Shown piece after piece: positions 10,265 to 22,910 of a stretch of 64,000 nucleotides of DNA. The position numbers were made by a program, and so were the translations under genes. Source of the stretch: Calliopum simillimum (Eukaryota > Arthropoda > Insecta > Diptera > Lauxaniidae); the NCBI GenBank assembly GCA_951812925.1, contig OX638369.1:44511061-44575060 (forward strand), read 5' to 3'. Within the stretch, counting starts at the first letter, position 1, and the number at the start of each line of letters is the position of its first letter. The notes beneath the pieces are model-generated. The model ran no database searches, was not told the origin of the DNA, and saw nothing but the letters and a program-made list of their open reading frames with translations.

Positions 10265-10920
10265 TAACACATTTTCCGAACATGCTTACCCCTTATCTTC
10301 TTCCCTTAGTGGGGCTTCCATGCAAAAACAACTTTTTTATGCAGGGAACCCCCGGTGGGAAATTATGTAAGACCAATCTCCAATATTTTCCCCCTCTATA
10401 TTTTTTCTGAACATACTTATCCCTTTCCTCGACCGCTTAGGGGAGTCCATTTAAGGTGTGGAGACATCAGATAAAAACGTTTAGAAGAAATGTTGAGGGT
10501 GGAAAATTTTGGAGATTTGTCTTGCATTTTACCCCACCATGGGCTCCCGGGTACTGAAGAAATCTTTTTCATAAAAATTTAATTTTTGCAGTGAAGGCCC
10601 TCTAAGGAATAGAGGTAGTGGGTAAGCACATTAGGGAAAAATGTTAAAGAGGCCCCCACCAGGAGCACTCTTAAAGTAATGGACGTCAATTTTATAAAAA
10701 AAAAAATATTTTTTTGCAGTTGAGCCCCCTAAGGTGTAGAGAAACGGTTTAAGTACGTTCATTAGAAATGTTGAGGAGGAAAAAATATTTCAGATTTGTC
10801 TTGATTTTACCCCACCAGGGGCTCCCGGAAATCAATTTCATAAATATGTAATTTTTGCAGGGAAGCTCCCCTAAAGGGTAAGTAAGTATGTTTGAAAAAA
10901 ATTTAGAAAAGAAAAAAAGA
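10265..10920. repeat. Inverted/tandem GC-rich repeat block (FB-like subrepeats)
   Basis: A unit of roughly 190 bp contains 'gattggtctta / ttgtcttgcattt', 'accccaccaggggctccc', 'tttttgcagggaagc' and 'ggtaagcatgttcgg'. One copy lies in inverted orientation (10265-10450) and about three, partly broken, in direct orientation (10455-10920). Tandem subrepeats arranged in inverted arms recall Foldback-type elements and the block at 27.9-28.9 kb. Confidence 0.55.
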
Positions 10921-12100
10921 GGTCAAAAATGGTATTTTTGAAAAAATATAATTCTAATCATTTTAAATGTATTTGTCAATGCCGAACCCGAACCCGTCCT
11001 CAGGATTACTGTATTATGTATGGCTTTTGAGATATCTTAACCAAAAAGATCAAAAACTCGATTTCTGAAGTCGAAAATTTCAAATTCTTGCATGTGCTGT
11101 TGATATACATAAATACGCATCATTTAAAAATAAAACATGCTAAAATATGTTATTTTTAGGGCCTAATACCGTGAAGATTCTAATATAGTGATGTAACTAT
11201 TTAATGTAGACCTATCCAAATTTTAAATTAAAAAGTTGGAAATTTTTATCTTATGTTTTGAATGCTGAAACTTTTGTCTAACTTTTGTGTTTTTCTAAGT
11301 TATGTAACGTAAATAAAAATAGAAGCAAATATTGTTATTCTTTTTAACGCTTCAATATGCAAATGCTACAACAAAACAGAAGACTTAAGAGCCAAGCCTG
11401 AAGCTGTATTAGACACAATATCGTAAATGAACAAGGGTGTAAAACCAGTTCGTGACTAAACCTTGGGTAATAAATTTGTTTTTTTTTGTTTTCTATTGCT
11501 ACTCAGGTATAACAAGAAGCTGCGAAAATGATTCATATTTATAACTGCTATGTCAAAAAAAGATACAATGTGAAAATCTTAACATTCAAGTAGATTTATC
11601 GAATCTTTTCTCAGTATTAGAATATACAAAATTTTAATTAACACAGAATAAGTTCTGCATGAACTTAATGTACACCTGGCATTCTCTTTTTCTAACTTAA
11701 TTTTATAATTATACTATATACGTGTAATATTTGTAATCTGCGCAGTAAACGTAGCTCTAATGCTGTAAAGACCATGCAACCTTCAACAAACAAGACTGAC
11801 GGAATAAACCATACCATATTGTATAGAAATGCTGGTACGTTGTTAAGAGCCAATCTTGGCAATTGACTTTGCAGCAAATTCATCATTGCCGAGGTTTTCT
11901 TGTTGACAAGCCCACAGAGTAACAGAAATATTTCAAACGGGATATTTTTAGAAAATATGGTATATACAGGTGGGTCAAAATCAAAATTTAAGATTCCTGG
12001 GACTAGCATGAAATCATATCTCAATTCGAAATTTGGCATCTTAAAAACTCAACTGCTTTGTAAAAATAAGGTTGGGAAATTTTTAATAAGTACTCAACAA
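10921..12100. other. No feature recognised
   Basis: AT-rich DNA; the open frames present have no recognisable domain, signal or repeat content. Confidence 0.5.
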
Positions 12101-12107
12101 TCTTTTC

Positions 12108-12225
12108 TTCAAGACCAAGACCGAGACCAAGACTTAATGACCAAGATCAAGACCAAGACTCAATATCAAAACCAAGACCAAGATCAAGACTCAATGTACA
12201 AGAAGAAGACCAAGAACAAGACTGC
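12108..12225 (+). repeat. Hexanucleotide (CAAGAC/ACCAAG) repeat tract
   Basis: About 118 bp of imperfect repeats of a purine-rich hexamer (caagac, caagac, gagacc, aagatc ...). It creates a chance open frame rich in Asp, Gln, Lys and Thr. No splice or start context suggests that it is translated. Confidence 0.75.
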
Positions 12226-12672
12226 CATGGTTTTGTTCTTGGTTTGCTCATCACTACCTGGGACTCTTCTGAACAAATTTTTCTTTTGCTTTTTTTCGTA
12301 GTTTGCAAAACCAACAGAGTTATTTGATTAAAAGTTAGACGTCCAAAGTACCTCCCCGTAGCATTTTCCGTGGAAACGATAGAGTTTTTTTTTTCGTTAT
12401 CAGCAACGCATACCGAAATTCATTCAAATCGAGATGTATAAACAAATTTCAATCCATAACAGAAAAAAATGCTTTATTAAAGCATAGTTTTTGCTTATTT
12501 CGTTTCTTTTCTTTAATTTAATCGATGCATCAAAACCATTGTGGCCAGAGGGAATTAAGAACATAAACACTTTATATAATGAAAATTCATTTTTAATTGA
12601 ACTTTTAGCCATATACATAAGTATTTGCAAAGATCGATTTTCATATTGTATAAATCTATCAATGAGTGTTTC

Positions 12673-13665
12673 GTGGCGGCCATACGAAGTTCGATCCCAC
12701 CTTTAAATGCTCCCATATTTGAAAATTTATAGCTCCTGGGCTTTTTAACCGATTTTAATGAAATTTTCAGGGTTTCTGTTGAAAAGAATGCGCTTTTGAT
12801 AAAAAAAAAAAAAAAAAAAAAAACGATAAAACTTTTTTTTCTTTTTCAAAGCCATTTTGGGGCTTGGAGCACCCTTTTTATTTTCTTTAAAATATTTTTA
12901 TTTAAAAGTTAATTTTATTGCAATTATTTCCCAGCCCTCAAAATTGTGGTATGCCTTACGGTTACCAAGTAATGAGTTTTTGAATTTGTATAATGTTGTG
13001 TTTATCATGTGTCGTTGGTGCGCGTGCGCTTCCATACAGGGCTGCCACCTTCCGGAAGGTTGTTTTTTTTTAGTGAAATTTTTCATAAAATTTTTTGTGC
13101 AATATTTTAACCCATTATAACCAAGTTTTTGAATAAAGGGGTCAAAAAGACCCATAAAAAAAGTATATAATGGTTTTATATGTTCTAAAACGTTGTCATG
13201 AATTCAAGCAAGGAACAATTTTCCAGAACATCTTAGCCCATTATATACCGTTTTCATGGGTCTTTTTGACCCATATATCCAAAAACTTAGTTATAATGGG
13301 TTAAAATATTCCACAAAAAAATGTTATAACAATAAACAACTTCAAAAACACATAACTTGATAACCGTAAAACATACCACAATTTTAAGGGCTGGAAAATA
13401 ATTGTAATAAAATTTTCTTTTAAATAAAAATATTTACAAAAAATAAATAGAGTGCTCCAAACCTCAAAATGGCTTTGAAAAAAAAAGGTTTTTTCGACCA
13501 AAAATAAATTTTTTTTTTTTCAGTGTAATTATTTTTTTTCGAAAGCTCATACTTTTTTACAGAAATCTTGAAAATTTCATTAAAATCGATTAAAAAGCCG
13601 AGGAACTATACATTTTCAAATATGGGAGTATCCAAAGGTTGGATCGAACTTCCTATGGCAGCCAC
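12673..13665. mobile_element. Long foldback element, ~1 kb
   Basis: Ends are inverted: GTGGCGGCCATACGAAGTTC at 12673 mirrors sequence ending at 13665. The similarity continues inward for most of the element ('gaaattttca', 'taaaaagcc', 'ggaaataattg', 'cataccacaatttt'). The inner part has the palindrome 'gggtcaaaaagaccca' in both arms and a short loop near 13210. The left arm carries extra sequence at about 13005-13070 that the right arm lacks. No transposase and no readable target duplication. Confidence 0.75.
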
Positions 13666-14020
13666 CTTTAAAATTTTCGGAATATCGGAAAATAATTTAC
13701 CACAATAATATGTGTATCAAATACTAACTTTTCACCAATTTTCATAGAAATCGGATATGTCAAGTCGAATCTTGGTCGATAATCCAAAGAAAGTCGCATG
13801 CATTTTACAGTCAAGAACATTTTTTGCACCAGAAAAGTTTTTTTTTTTTTGTAAAAATGGATATTTTGTAAGTTATGATCCAAAAACTAAAAAAGTCCGA
13901 ACAATTTACATCGAAATACCCACTGTACAAAATTTTTTTACGAAGTATGTTAGGAAAAGTTACTTTTTGAACATTTAGCTACAAATTTAGTACAATAAAA
14001 TAACGGTTTCTTTAATAGTA

Positions 14021-16403
14021 GAGTAACTTCGGGTAATGTGATATAGGCGGGTAATGTGATATACCAGCCTATCTTCTTAAATAAACAACTCTCGATAATG
14101 ATTTTTTCGTCAACACCACAGTAACTGAAAAAGAAACGTGCTGCAAGTTTTTGAGCGTCCACCTTTATTTATTCTGCCTTCAGTGTTGTAAAATCGATTT
14201 AGCAGTAAATAAAAACTTTATTTGCGTGTGCTTTATGTTAGGATCTCGCCAAAACTATCAAAGCAGAAATATTAAATTCTGCTAGTGGGTGAATATTAGA
14301 GAGGATCAATTTGTTCCAAGCCAAATTTTTCCACTTACTTTCATTCAGTTTCGGATTCTCCGTTAAAATCTAAGTTAAAAACTCCTTGGGACCATATATC
14401 TGCGGTGAATTTCGACTCAGCCAAAAATCGTTTGAAGTTTTGGGTTTCTTTCGCTGTTGCGAGATTGTCTTTGATAATTTATAACTTCCGAACAACTTGT
14501 TGTATTGCTATGATTTTAGCACCGTTAGAAAGGTGTTGTTGCGTAGTAAGAACGCTTTGGCTAATTTATTGAAAAAAGTTATCTGGTTCAAAAGTTATGA
14601 CCTTTTGAATGAAAATATATAAAAACTTTATACAAAATGTATCAAAAATTTCATCTTTTTTTAAAAAAAACATATACTTTTAATTTTTTTTTATAGTGTA
14701 TAAAAAGAACTATCTAAAGAGGGTCTATTCATCCAGATACGGCCAGGCATTTCAAAGTTATGACCTTTTGAATAAAGACAAATACAAACTTCATACAAAG
14801 TATATTAGAAATTTAATCTTTCAAAAACAAAAAAACCGTTATTTTTGAATTTTTTTCTATAGCTCATAAAAACGTCTTTCCAACGTAGTCCTGTTCTTTA
14901 AGATACGGCTAGCAATTCCAAAGTTATGACATTTTGAATGAGAGCAGATGAGAACTGTTGAGTGAAAAAATATTTAATACAAAGTTGAACAAAAAAAAAA
15001 TTTTTTTTTTTTTATGAGTTCTTGTGTAGTACTTTCGATTACCATTAATTAGTAGGAAAAAACCGCCAAAGGATTTTTTGAAGTTGGGTCACTAAGCGGT
15101 GCTATAATGGCTCAAAGTTCGAAAAATCAAGTATTATAGAGAAAATGTATGCTTTGATTCAAAATGTCATAACTTTGGAATTGCGAGCCGTATCTTAAAG
15201 AACAGGACTACGTTGGAAAGGCGTTTTTATGAGCTATAGAAAAAAATTCCAAAATAACGGTTTTTTTGTTTTTGAAAGATTAAATTTCTAATATACTTTG
15301 TATGAAGTTTGTATTTGTCTTTATTCAAAAGGTCATAACTTTGAAATGCCTGGCCGTATCTAGATGAATAGACCCTCTTTAGATAGTTCTTTTTATACAC
15401 TATAAAAAAAAAATTAAAAGTATATTTGTTTTTTAAAAAAGATGAAATTTTTGGTACATTTTGTATAAAGTTTTTATATATTTTCATTCAAAAGGTCATA
15501 ACTTTTGAACCAGATAACTTTTTTCAATAAATTAGCCAAAGCGTTCTTACTACGCAACAACACCTTTCTAACGGTGCTAAAATCATAGCAATACAACAAG
15601 TTGTTCGGAAGTTATAAATTATCAAAGACAATCTCGCAACAGCGAAAGAAACCCAAAACTTCAAACGATTTTTGGCTGAGTCGAAATTCACCGCAGATAT
15701 ATGGTCCCAAGGAGTTTTTAACTTAGATTTTAACGGAGAATCCGAAACTGAATGAAAGTAAGTGGAAAAAAAATTTGATCCTCTCTAGTGAATATACCTA
15801 ACCATAAATCAATTGAATTTTTTATTTGCTGTAGTGTGTTTTTCAAAAATAACCTGATTGTTTTAAAACTGAAATTCGGGTAATGTGATATAGTGCACTT
15901 CTGGCGCCGAAAATATTTGATGTTCCACTTGCAATGCAAAATGTTTGGCACGATGGTCTTTTGGCCCAAATTTTAAACGTTTTTCCTTATTAACCATTTG
16001 TTGGTCCAACATTTTTATATAAAGGTCACAGTTTTTAAGAAAAATGAGCTAAAGCTTAGTGAAAGCGATTTTAGTAATGTTTATCACTCCTTACCTGAAG
16101 TAAAAGTTCCACAACTTAAGTGTCTTTATAACACGATGATCTTTTTGCCGAAAATACAATTTGTTGGTCTATGCGATGTAGTATATCACATTACCCGCCA
16201 GTTTTGTTTTTTAACTTTTTTTAACTTATTTCAATTTTGTTGAAAAAGCTTAAGATTGGCTCACGCTAAAGAACTCCAAAATCATAATATACTGCACAAT
16301 ACATCAATAAAACATAATACATATAGTGATAGCAGCTATGCTTTGAAAACTACGTGTAATTTAGAAAACAAAAATGACTATATCACATTACCCGAACTTA
16401 CTA
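14021..16403. mobile_element. TA-flanked element with five CGGGTAATGTGATATA motifs, interrupted by a hAT-like palindrome
   Basis: Terminal inverted repeats (A/T)GTAA(C/G)TTCGGG... lie between TA dinucleotides at 14019-14020 and 16404-16405. The 16-bp motif CGGGTAATGTGATATA occurs on the plus strand at 14030, 14048 and 15877 and on the minus strand at 16182-16197 and 16379-16394. Removing the nested palindrome plus its duplication (1499 bp) leaves an element of about 884 bp. There is no transposase frame. TA target and iterated terminal motifs suggest a pogo/Tc1-mariner-type non-autonomous element (inference). The 53.5-kb element has the same layout. Confidence 0.75.
14297..15787. mobile_element. 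hAT-like foldback palindrome, 1491 bp, 8-bp target duplication
   Basis: The termini TAGAGAGGATCAA and their inverse are flanked by GTGAATAT on both sides (14289-14296 and 15788-15795). Arms of about 650 bp are near-identical inverse copies around a loop at about 14945-15170. An 8-bp duplication and termini fitting YARNG are hAT features. No transposase is encoded. The loop ('ccgccaaaggattttttgaa', 'ggttgggtcac') has a diverged relative at about 34180-34240. Confidence 0.88.
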
Positions 16404-16840
16404 TACGTGTATAGGAACTTTGATCGTAAACTGAAGAGTCTCTAACAACAACTATAGAGGTCGATAAAAATCGTTATGCAGCTTACTTTGCAAAACTCAT
16501 CGGAGTTTATTATGGTAGCGCTGCGACTCATTTTTCAATATCTTGTACTTTCTGTGCCACTAAAGAAATATATAAGAAATTTTACCACCAACACTATTTA
16601 TCTCTAATCGGCTAGAGAGCTTAAGTTAATCCTAAACCATTCTATGCTCGAAAAAAATTATCCTACATATTTTGTAATGATTTGATACCATGTTTAGATA
16701 ATCACCTAAAATTTTGCCAAAGCTTTTAAATCATTTCCGCTGAGAAACGACTTTTTAAGATAAAGATGTTGTCGAAAAATCAAATAAAAATCCAATTCCC
16801 ATTGACATTCTATTGTTAAAAAATATTTTTGCATACTGCA
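16404..16840. other. No feature recognised
   Basis: AT-rich DNA between two repeats, without a supported gene. Confidence 0.5.
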
Positions 16841-17180
16841 AAAAATCTCTCAAGTGAGCCACATAAAAATCTAAACATAAAAAAGCTTTAAAAACCAAAA
16901 AAATTTTTGCTAGTAAAGATTTTGGAAAGAAATAAATTTTTTTTTTTCTATAATTTTCGCAGAGGCGGAGAAGTTGCTTTTACTTCTATTTACTCATTTG
17001 AAATAGTTATTTTCAATATTAAATGAAATATTTTGATTCAAAAAATACCTTTTTATTCCATGGTCTATGAAGTATTTTAGGAAGAAAAACATTTTCGAGA
17101 ATCTTTACGAGTTGATGGAAAACTCATTTTTTAAAGCTTTTTTGGATTAGATCTTTTGGTGACTCACTTGAGAAGTTTTT
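16841..17180. mobile_element. TIR MITE, ~340 bp
   Basis: Inverted arms of about 50 bp: 'tctctcaagtgagccac' near 16846 mirrors 'gtgactcacttgagaag' near 17159, and 'aaaaaagctttaaaaa' is present in both arms. No coding sequence and no readable target duplication. Confidence 0.65.
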
Positions 17181-18499
17181 GACCATTCGAATTTCGGCAT
17201 CCAGAACAAATCAACCTCATCATCATAACGATATGGAGAAGAATTTTTTTATATTGTTCCCATTCGCCGCCATAGATTTCTTTAGAATCAAAGCAAAATG
17301 AAGTAAAAGCAAAAGTTCAAATTTTTAGTTTTGTTTCTTTGTTTTCTTTTTTGTTGTGGTGCCTTCGTTGTTTTTGTAATTTTGTTGATGTTGAACAAAC
17401 AACATGAACACATACAACATTGGGACAGGATGCTCACACCATCATTGTTTGCATATACACTAATGTGCAAATTGCTTTTTTATTTCATGCAAAATTCTAT
17501 AGAACTTAAAAGTTCAAATTTCAAGCATGTTTTCATATGACATTTTGCTTATTTCATATATGTAGGTATTTTTGGCTAAACAAAAAATAGTGTTTGCATT
17601 TAAACATAAAACTTGATTTTGGCATAATTTAATAAATGAAAAACGCGTTCATATCAACCATGGACAGCAGCAACATACAATGGTAACAGCATCAGCCGCA
17701 ACTTAAACAGCAGCAACATAACAACAACAGTACAAGAATTTCAATGGCATATAAAAAGCGCTTTAAAATTAAAGATCACTTCTATCGGCATTCTTTGGTT
17801 TTCAAGAATTTCTAAGTTATATAATTTATGTTTAACACAAACACTAGTGAAGCTTTTTTCCCCACGTTATCTGTATTTGTGTTTGTTTATGTGCACACAC
17901 ATGTATACTAAGGCAGTTTTTATGAATTCCAGTTTTTTTCGTTTCTTTCTTATTTTAACTTTAAACTTCAAATTCTAAAATTTAATGTGCCTGAAAGCGT
18001 AATAAAAAACAAACAATATCCATTTCAAGCAAATCAAGTTTACGTCTTAAGTCTTTTGTTTTTAGTATTTTTTTATGCATAAATTATTAATTTTTCTTTG
18101 TTGAAATTATAACTTGAGCATTTGCTTAGAGTTTTAAGCGCATTATTTGGTTATATTTTTTATTTTTAATGTAATGATTAATTTTTTTTTCCCCCAAATT
18201 TAAAAATTAAAAAAGATTTATTAAAAATGAATTATTTCTGTTTAATGCCTTAATACTAAATAAAATTTCGTTTTAAGAAAAATTAATGAGTGCAGCCATA
18301 AATGCTGTGGCCAAGGTCATATTTATTTGTTACAATAAAATCTAAGTATAAAATACTAATGACTTTTTACAGAGGTGTGACTTAACAAAGTTTTCAAATG
18401 TTTTTTTTTTTTTAAAGCTGACAACATTTGTAACATTTTGAACTATACAAAATATCTGTACATACGAGTATATACGCAGTAGCTCAGCCCATTTGTATT
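17181..18499. other. AT-rich desert
   Basis: No gene supported. The segment at 17640-17760 has CAACA/CAGCAGCAACA repeats of low complexity. Confidence 0.5.
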
Positions 18500-18503
18500 T
18501 TAA

Positions 18504-18824
18504 CTCTTTCAAACCGGTTGGGACAATATATCCCAAAAATGTTAGAATAAATACATAACTCGATTATTAACGTCACTTAAATTCAATGAATCAATAAAAT
18601 TAATGCAATTTTCAGATACCACTGTTTTTTCTTATAACCACTCCAATGACATTATATCCCAAAAACTCAAATCAAAAACATCTGTTGGGAATATAGGCCG
18701 GAAGCGCCTCCGTTGGTGAAAATTTGAATTTAGAGACGTTCAAACATTTTACTTAAATTAAGTTTCTAAGATTAACCCATCACAAATATTGTGTACCCCA
18801 AAGTTTTTTTTCGTGTCGAAAGGA
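18504..18824. mobile_element. piggyBac-type MITE, copy 1
   Basis: Flanked by TTAA on both sides (18500-18503 and 18825-18828), the obligate piggyBac target. The left end reads CTCTTTCAAACC and the right end in inverse reads TCCTTTCG, close to the CCCTTT start of piggyBac ends. Internal sequence ('gttgggac', 'attatatccc', 'caaatcaaaaa') matches the element at 35887, so these are two diverged copies of one family. Confidence 0.78.
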
Positions 18825-19201
18825 TTAAATTATACAGTCTTTAATATAATAGAGGTTAGGACTTTGGTAGAGCCAGTTTTAAATGTCACAATAATTAAAG
18901 ACCAATTTTGACAGTCTTTAAAATAAAAGTTATATAAGCTTAATGTCTGTCGCGAACTAATGCCATATTTTTATGTCAGTCGTTTTACTTTTTCATGATT
19001 TGCCCATATGTAAAATATGTACCTTTTCATAAAAGTATATGGTTTTAACTTTAAAATTAAGACAAATAATAATAAGTAGCAACAAGTTACCATATTTATT
19101 ATGTTAATATCATCACCTCAATACTACAACTAGGTAACTACTGAGCTATCATTCTTAGGATAAGTGGCCTATGATATTCTTCAAAGAATTCATAGCCATT
19201 A

Positions 19202-19883
19202 CGAGGTGTACTATTAATATTTCTGGAACTGCCAACACTAATGTCAATGGCTAAAATCTGGCAACACCATAATAAAGTTTGACATATTAAGCATAAACGT
19301 AACTCACAACGTTTTGATATACAAGTCCTATTTGTTTTATTTGCAGTGAGTTAAGAAAATCAATCTGGCCAAAAAAATGGAAATTTCGAGAGAAGGTTTT
19401 CGTTGGACTATTTTTCACAACTTTCGAAATGGATTATCTCAGCAGGAATGTGTCGATGAACTCAGTTCTTTGTATGGCAATAAAGCATCATCAAAAACCA
19501 AAATTCAAAATCGGTTGTTGTGCCACAAAACATCGATGCAGTGCATGAGCTGATCATTCAAGATCATAATGTGACATATACGTATTGCGAGATAGAGGCA
19601 TCCTTGCACATTAGTTCCATTTCAATACATTCGATTTTGCAAGAACACTTAGTTGTAAAAAAAAATTTGTTCTCGTTGGATACCCCATAATTTATCAATC
19701 GCTCAAAAAGAGGCTCGCCAAATTGATTTTCTCAGCTCACTGCTCACAAAACAAATAGCACTTGTACATTAAAACGTTGTGAGTACGTTTATGCTAAAAA
19801 TGTCAAACTTTATTATGGTGTTGCCAGATTTTAGCTATTGACATTAGTGTTGCCAGTTCTCGAAATATAAATAGTACCGTACG
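19202..19883 (+). mobile_element. Short mariner derivative A: long TIRs plus HTH domain only
   Basis: TA flanks at 19200-19201 and 19884-19885. Terminal inverted repeats are about 170 bp. Between them the plus strand encodes, with a deletion and stops, the start of a mariner transposase: MEISREGFRWTIFHNFRNGL, SQQECVDELSSLYG, then IIQDHNVTYTYCEIEASLHI, SISIHSILQEHLVV. The catalytic domain is absent. The same structure occurs at 32248 and 47694. The outermost ~25 bp differ from those two, so this is a separate subfamily. Confidence 0.85.
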
Positions 19884-19999
19884 TAATAGAAACATCCATT
19901 TAACATGATAACATTTCAAAAATTATAATAAAATACAAGTCTGCAGAATTTTTTTTCAAATCTCTTGCCACGGATTTTCAAAACTGAAAAACTGCTGAA

Positions 20000-20860
20000 T
20001 TTATCGTAATAGTTTCCAATTCTCCATTGTACTCCTTTTCCTTTTGAATATCCGTTAAGCCAGTCAAATCTAAATCGTCCTCGTCTAGCCAATCCACTTG
20101 TGTAAAACTTTGTATTTCTGGAGCATTACTTTTGAAGCGAAATATGTATATGTGGCATGATTAACCAATACTAGATTTCAGATCCTTTTGGACTGAAGGG
20201 CAAAATTAATCGTATGGAATGGGAAAGATTTCGCCTGGTGACGGTAACATTTCTCGCAAATTCAAACTTTTTGATAAGAATAGAAATGGAAATTTAGCAT
20301 TTTCACTGCTGGTCGGCAAAGGCATTTTCTGTCCAAAATCAGTAGGTTCGATTGGAATGAGAAGAGACAAAATGTTGAAAATTTAGCTTCTTGGTCCCAA
20401 ACAACACTTCAAATAATCAATCACATTTTGTTATCTGAATAAAATATTGGCTCATTGTAATGTGCTTTGATACCCATATTTAATCTTTCTTGATGATTTT
20501 TCCAGTATTAATTTCTGAATCTTCAAGATTTATGTATGTAGTATTCAACTTGCTACAGTTGGATACTTGTCAATTTCTACTGAGTTATATATTTCACTCA
20601 AAGTTTCGTTTATATCGAAAGTAGACTGCACGCAATCCGTAAAGTGCTCCCCATCAAGGAGTGACATCCTTTATGGATGGTCCCTAAAAAGAGTTAAAAG
20701 CATTATTTTCTACCTTCGACTTTTAGAGTTTTCCGCAAAAAAGCAGAATACGAGGAAGGATATTCAAAGCATTTTCAAACGTTTACTTTTAGACATCGCT
20801 CTATTGAATTCCTCAATTTCGGATGTCCTTTAGAAGCAGATGGTTATCAGGGAACTGGAA
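20000..20860 (-). pseudogene. Unidentified coding-like relic
   Basis: Minus-strand translation gives long peptide-like runs of balanced composition across stops, for example PTDFGQKMPLPTSSENAKF, LNLREMLPSPGEIFPIPYD and DWLDEDDLDLTGLTDIQKE, plus FTDCVQSTFDINETLSEIYN nearer 20600. The runs are acidic and proline-containing, unlike the AT-rich noise around them. I do not recognise the protein. It may be a decayed host gene copy or a part of a transposon. Confidence 0.3.
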
Positions 20861-21059
20861 ATAAATTGGAATTGGAAATTCCTGGAATACTATGTACTTG
20901 CAGAAAATATAACATTTCCACACTTGTACATATGTATTGTTAGAGTCTTAAAGGATTGTCCAAAAAAGAGAGATGTGGTAAGGGGAGGTATTTTATCTCA
21001 AGTGCGCAATTTCATGCTTTCTTTTAGGCTATCAAATTATTGATGCTTTTTTCAAGCGG

Positions 21060-22600
21060 AAGTCATCGAAATTCTTAAAGCATTGGAATATTTTAAGTGC
21101 ATTAAAAAAACACTAAACTTCAAACATAAACTTTTTGATGGTTCCGTAAAGTTATATGTGCAAATATAATATAGTGAGATAATACATTAATATTTACACA
21201 AAATTGCCTACATTTTCCTATAAGTCGAGTTAATAATGCTTTCAGCCATATAAATTTATAACCATTTATACTTTATAATTTTAGTTAAAATATTAATGTT
21301 TGGACAGACATTTGCTTAATATATAAATTTTAAGCCTCTTCATCATATATGTAGGTCTAACAAGTTTGTAATTGTGAGTAAAAATAATATGCTTCTATAT
21401 AACACACTGACGGACGGACTCCGTTTACCGTCAGGTAAATATCACTTAAATTTTTTCAAAAGAATTACTATGCTTAAAAATTACTATACATATTAAAATT
21501 CTAGTAAAATTTACTAGAAAAAAAGTAGTACGAATTATTTTTTTTTTCTCCGTGTAGGATCCAGATATATAATGAATTATTTATTTTTTTATTTTATAAA
21601 AAAAACATGTGGTTCGAATATCGGCAATTTAGCATTTAATAATGCTTTAAGATGTGTGAGAGAGGAAAAATTAAATGTGAAATGTGATGTATTTAAGAAA
21701 ATGCTTGCGCGTTGTCAGAAAACTAATGATTTTTTTTTTTAATATGAAAATAACATATTTGTTTGATCTTACACTCCTATATGCACATATATGTACTTAT
21801 CCGTAAGTGTGTACGTATAAAATATGACCAAAGAAATATAAAAAAAAACTAACACTTTCTTGTGTTGCTCAAGTTGAACAAAAAAAAAAATATAAATAAA
21901 TTTTTAGAAAGAGAAAAAAACCCAAAAGTGTTTTCACCGGATTACATCACTTTATTATTTTTACTACTGCCGTTATTGTAATGGCTTTCTTTCTATTCAA
22001 TAAGATTCGATCGATGTATATTTCTTTACTTTGCCAAGTTTGTGTCTTAAGTCTTTCGTTTCGCACTTCATTTGTATGCAACAACAATGCAGCGTATTTT
22101 GAATTTCTGCTTTCGAGCGGACAACGTTTGCAATATTCAATATTAATAGCGTGCAAATTAGCAGCTCATTGAAAACAATAACAACAAAAACAAAAGCAAC
22201 ATTAATTAAAGACACAATTTTTGATGGCAATGCAGATTTTTAACAAGTTTAAGTCTTAAGTCTTTTGTTTAATTGAAATTTCTTTTTTTTGCTTCTTCTG
22301 ATTAATTTAACTGTTATGAAATAACAATTATAATTTTACTAATTAATTAACACTTTCGCAATTTTATTATGTACATTTTTACAGTTTTTTTTTAAGAAAA
22401 TTTAATTCTTAAAATTCAAGCTTTTTTAAATAGCATTTCTTGTATTAAAAACATCACAAATATACGATTTTTTTGAAAGTGAATAATGAAATGTGTATGC
22501 CATTCATTTATTTAACTTTTATTTAATTTGATTTTTTATTTTTTTCTATTTTCTTTTTTTCTATTTATTATTATATAAAAAATTACATTGATCGAATGAC
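21060..22600. other. No feature recognised
   Basis: AT-rich DNA with homopolymer runs. A phrase 'gtcttaagtctt' recurs at 18046, 22042 and 22252 without wider homology being evident. Confidence 0.45.
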
Positions 22601-22679
22601 GCACGCAATAATGCTTGAAATTTGTTTTTTTTTTCGGTTTTTGTTGAATTTTCAAACGCATGCAGCACTAAAATTACCG

Positions 22680-22910
22680 CTCACTGACTTATACTTTACT
22701 CACGTTTAAAAGCGCTACAACACTTTTTATGTCAGCACACGAATTTTTTGCTTCAACTCTCGGCGACGCTCAAAATGAAACTAAAAGTTGTGAAGCCGAC
22801 AATAATGCCATAAAGACTTTGAAATAAAATACAAAGTTTTGAGTGTAAAAAACAGCGCTAGGCCTTAGTGTGCGGCACATTGCTTTACTCTCTGAGTAGG
22901 TGTGCGCGAA
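22680..22910 (-). promoter_or_regulatory. Candidate promoter or non-coding first exon (weak)
   Basis: A locally GC-richer patch. On the minus strand it reads 'tttcattttgagcgtcgccg', 'agagttgaagc' and then AAAC|GTGAGTAAAG, which looks like a start region followed by a good splice donor near 22704. It could be a distal untranslated exon of yellow-b, but the only acceptor candidates near the yellow-b start codon lack a pyrimidine tract. Evidence is compositional only. Confidence 0.2.

Noticed and set aside
11900..12301. 133-codon plus-strand frame rich in Asp, Gln and Lys
   Set aside because: Its middle is the CAAGAC hexamer repeat; there is no domain, start context or splice support.
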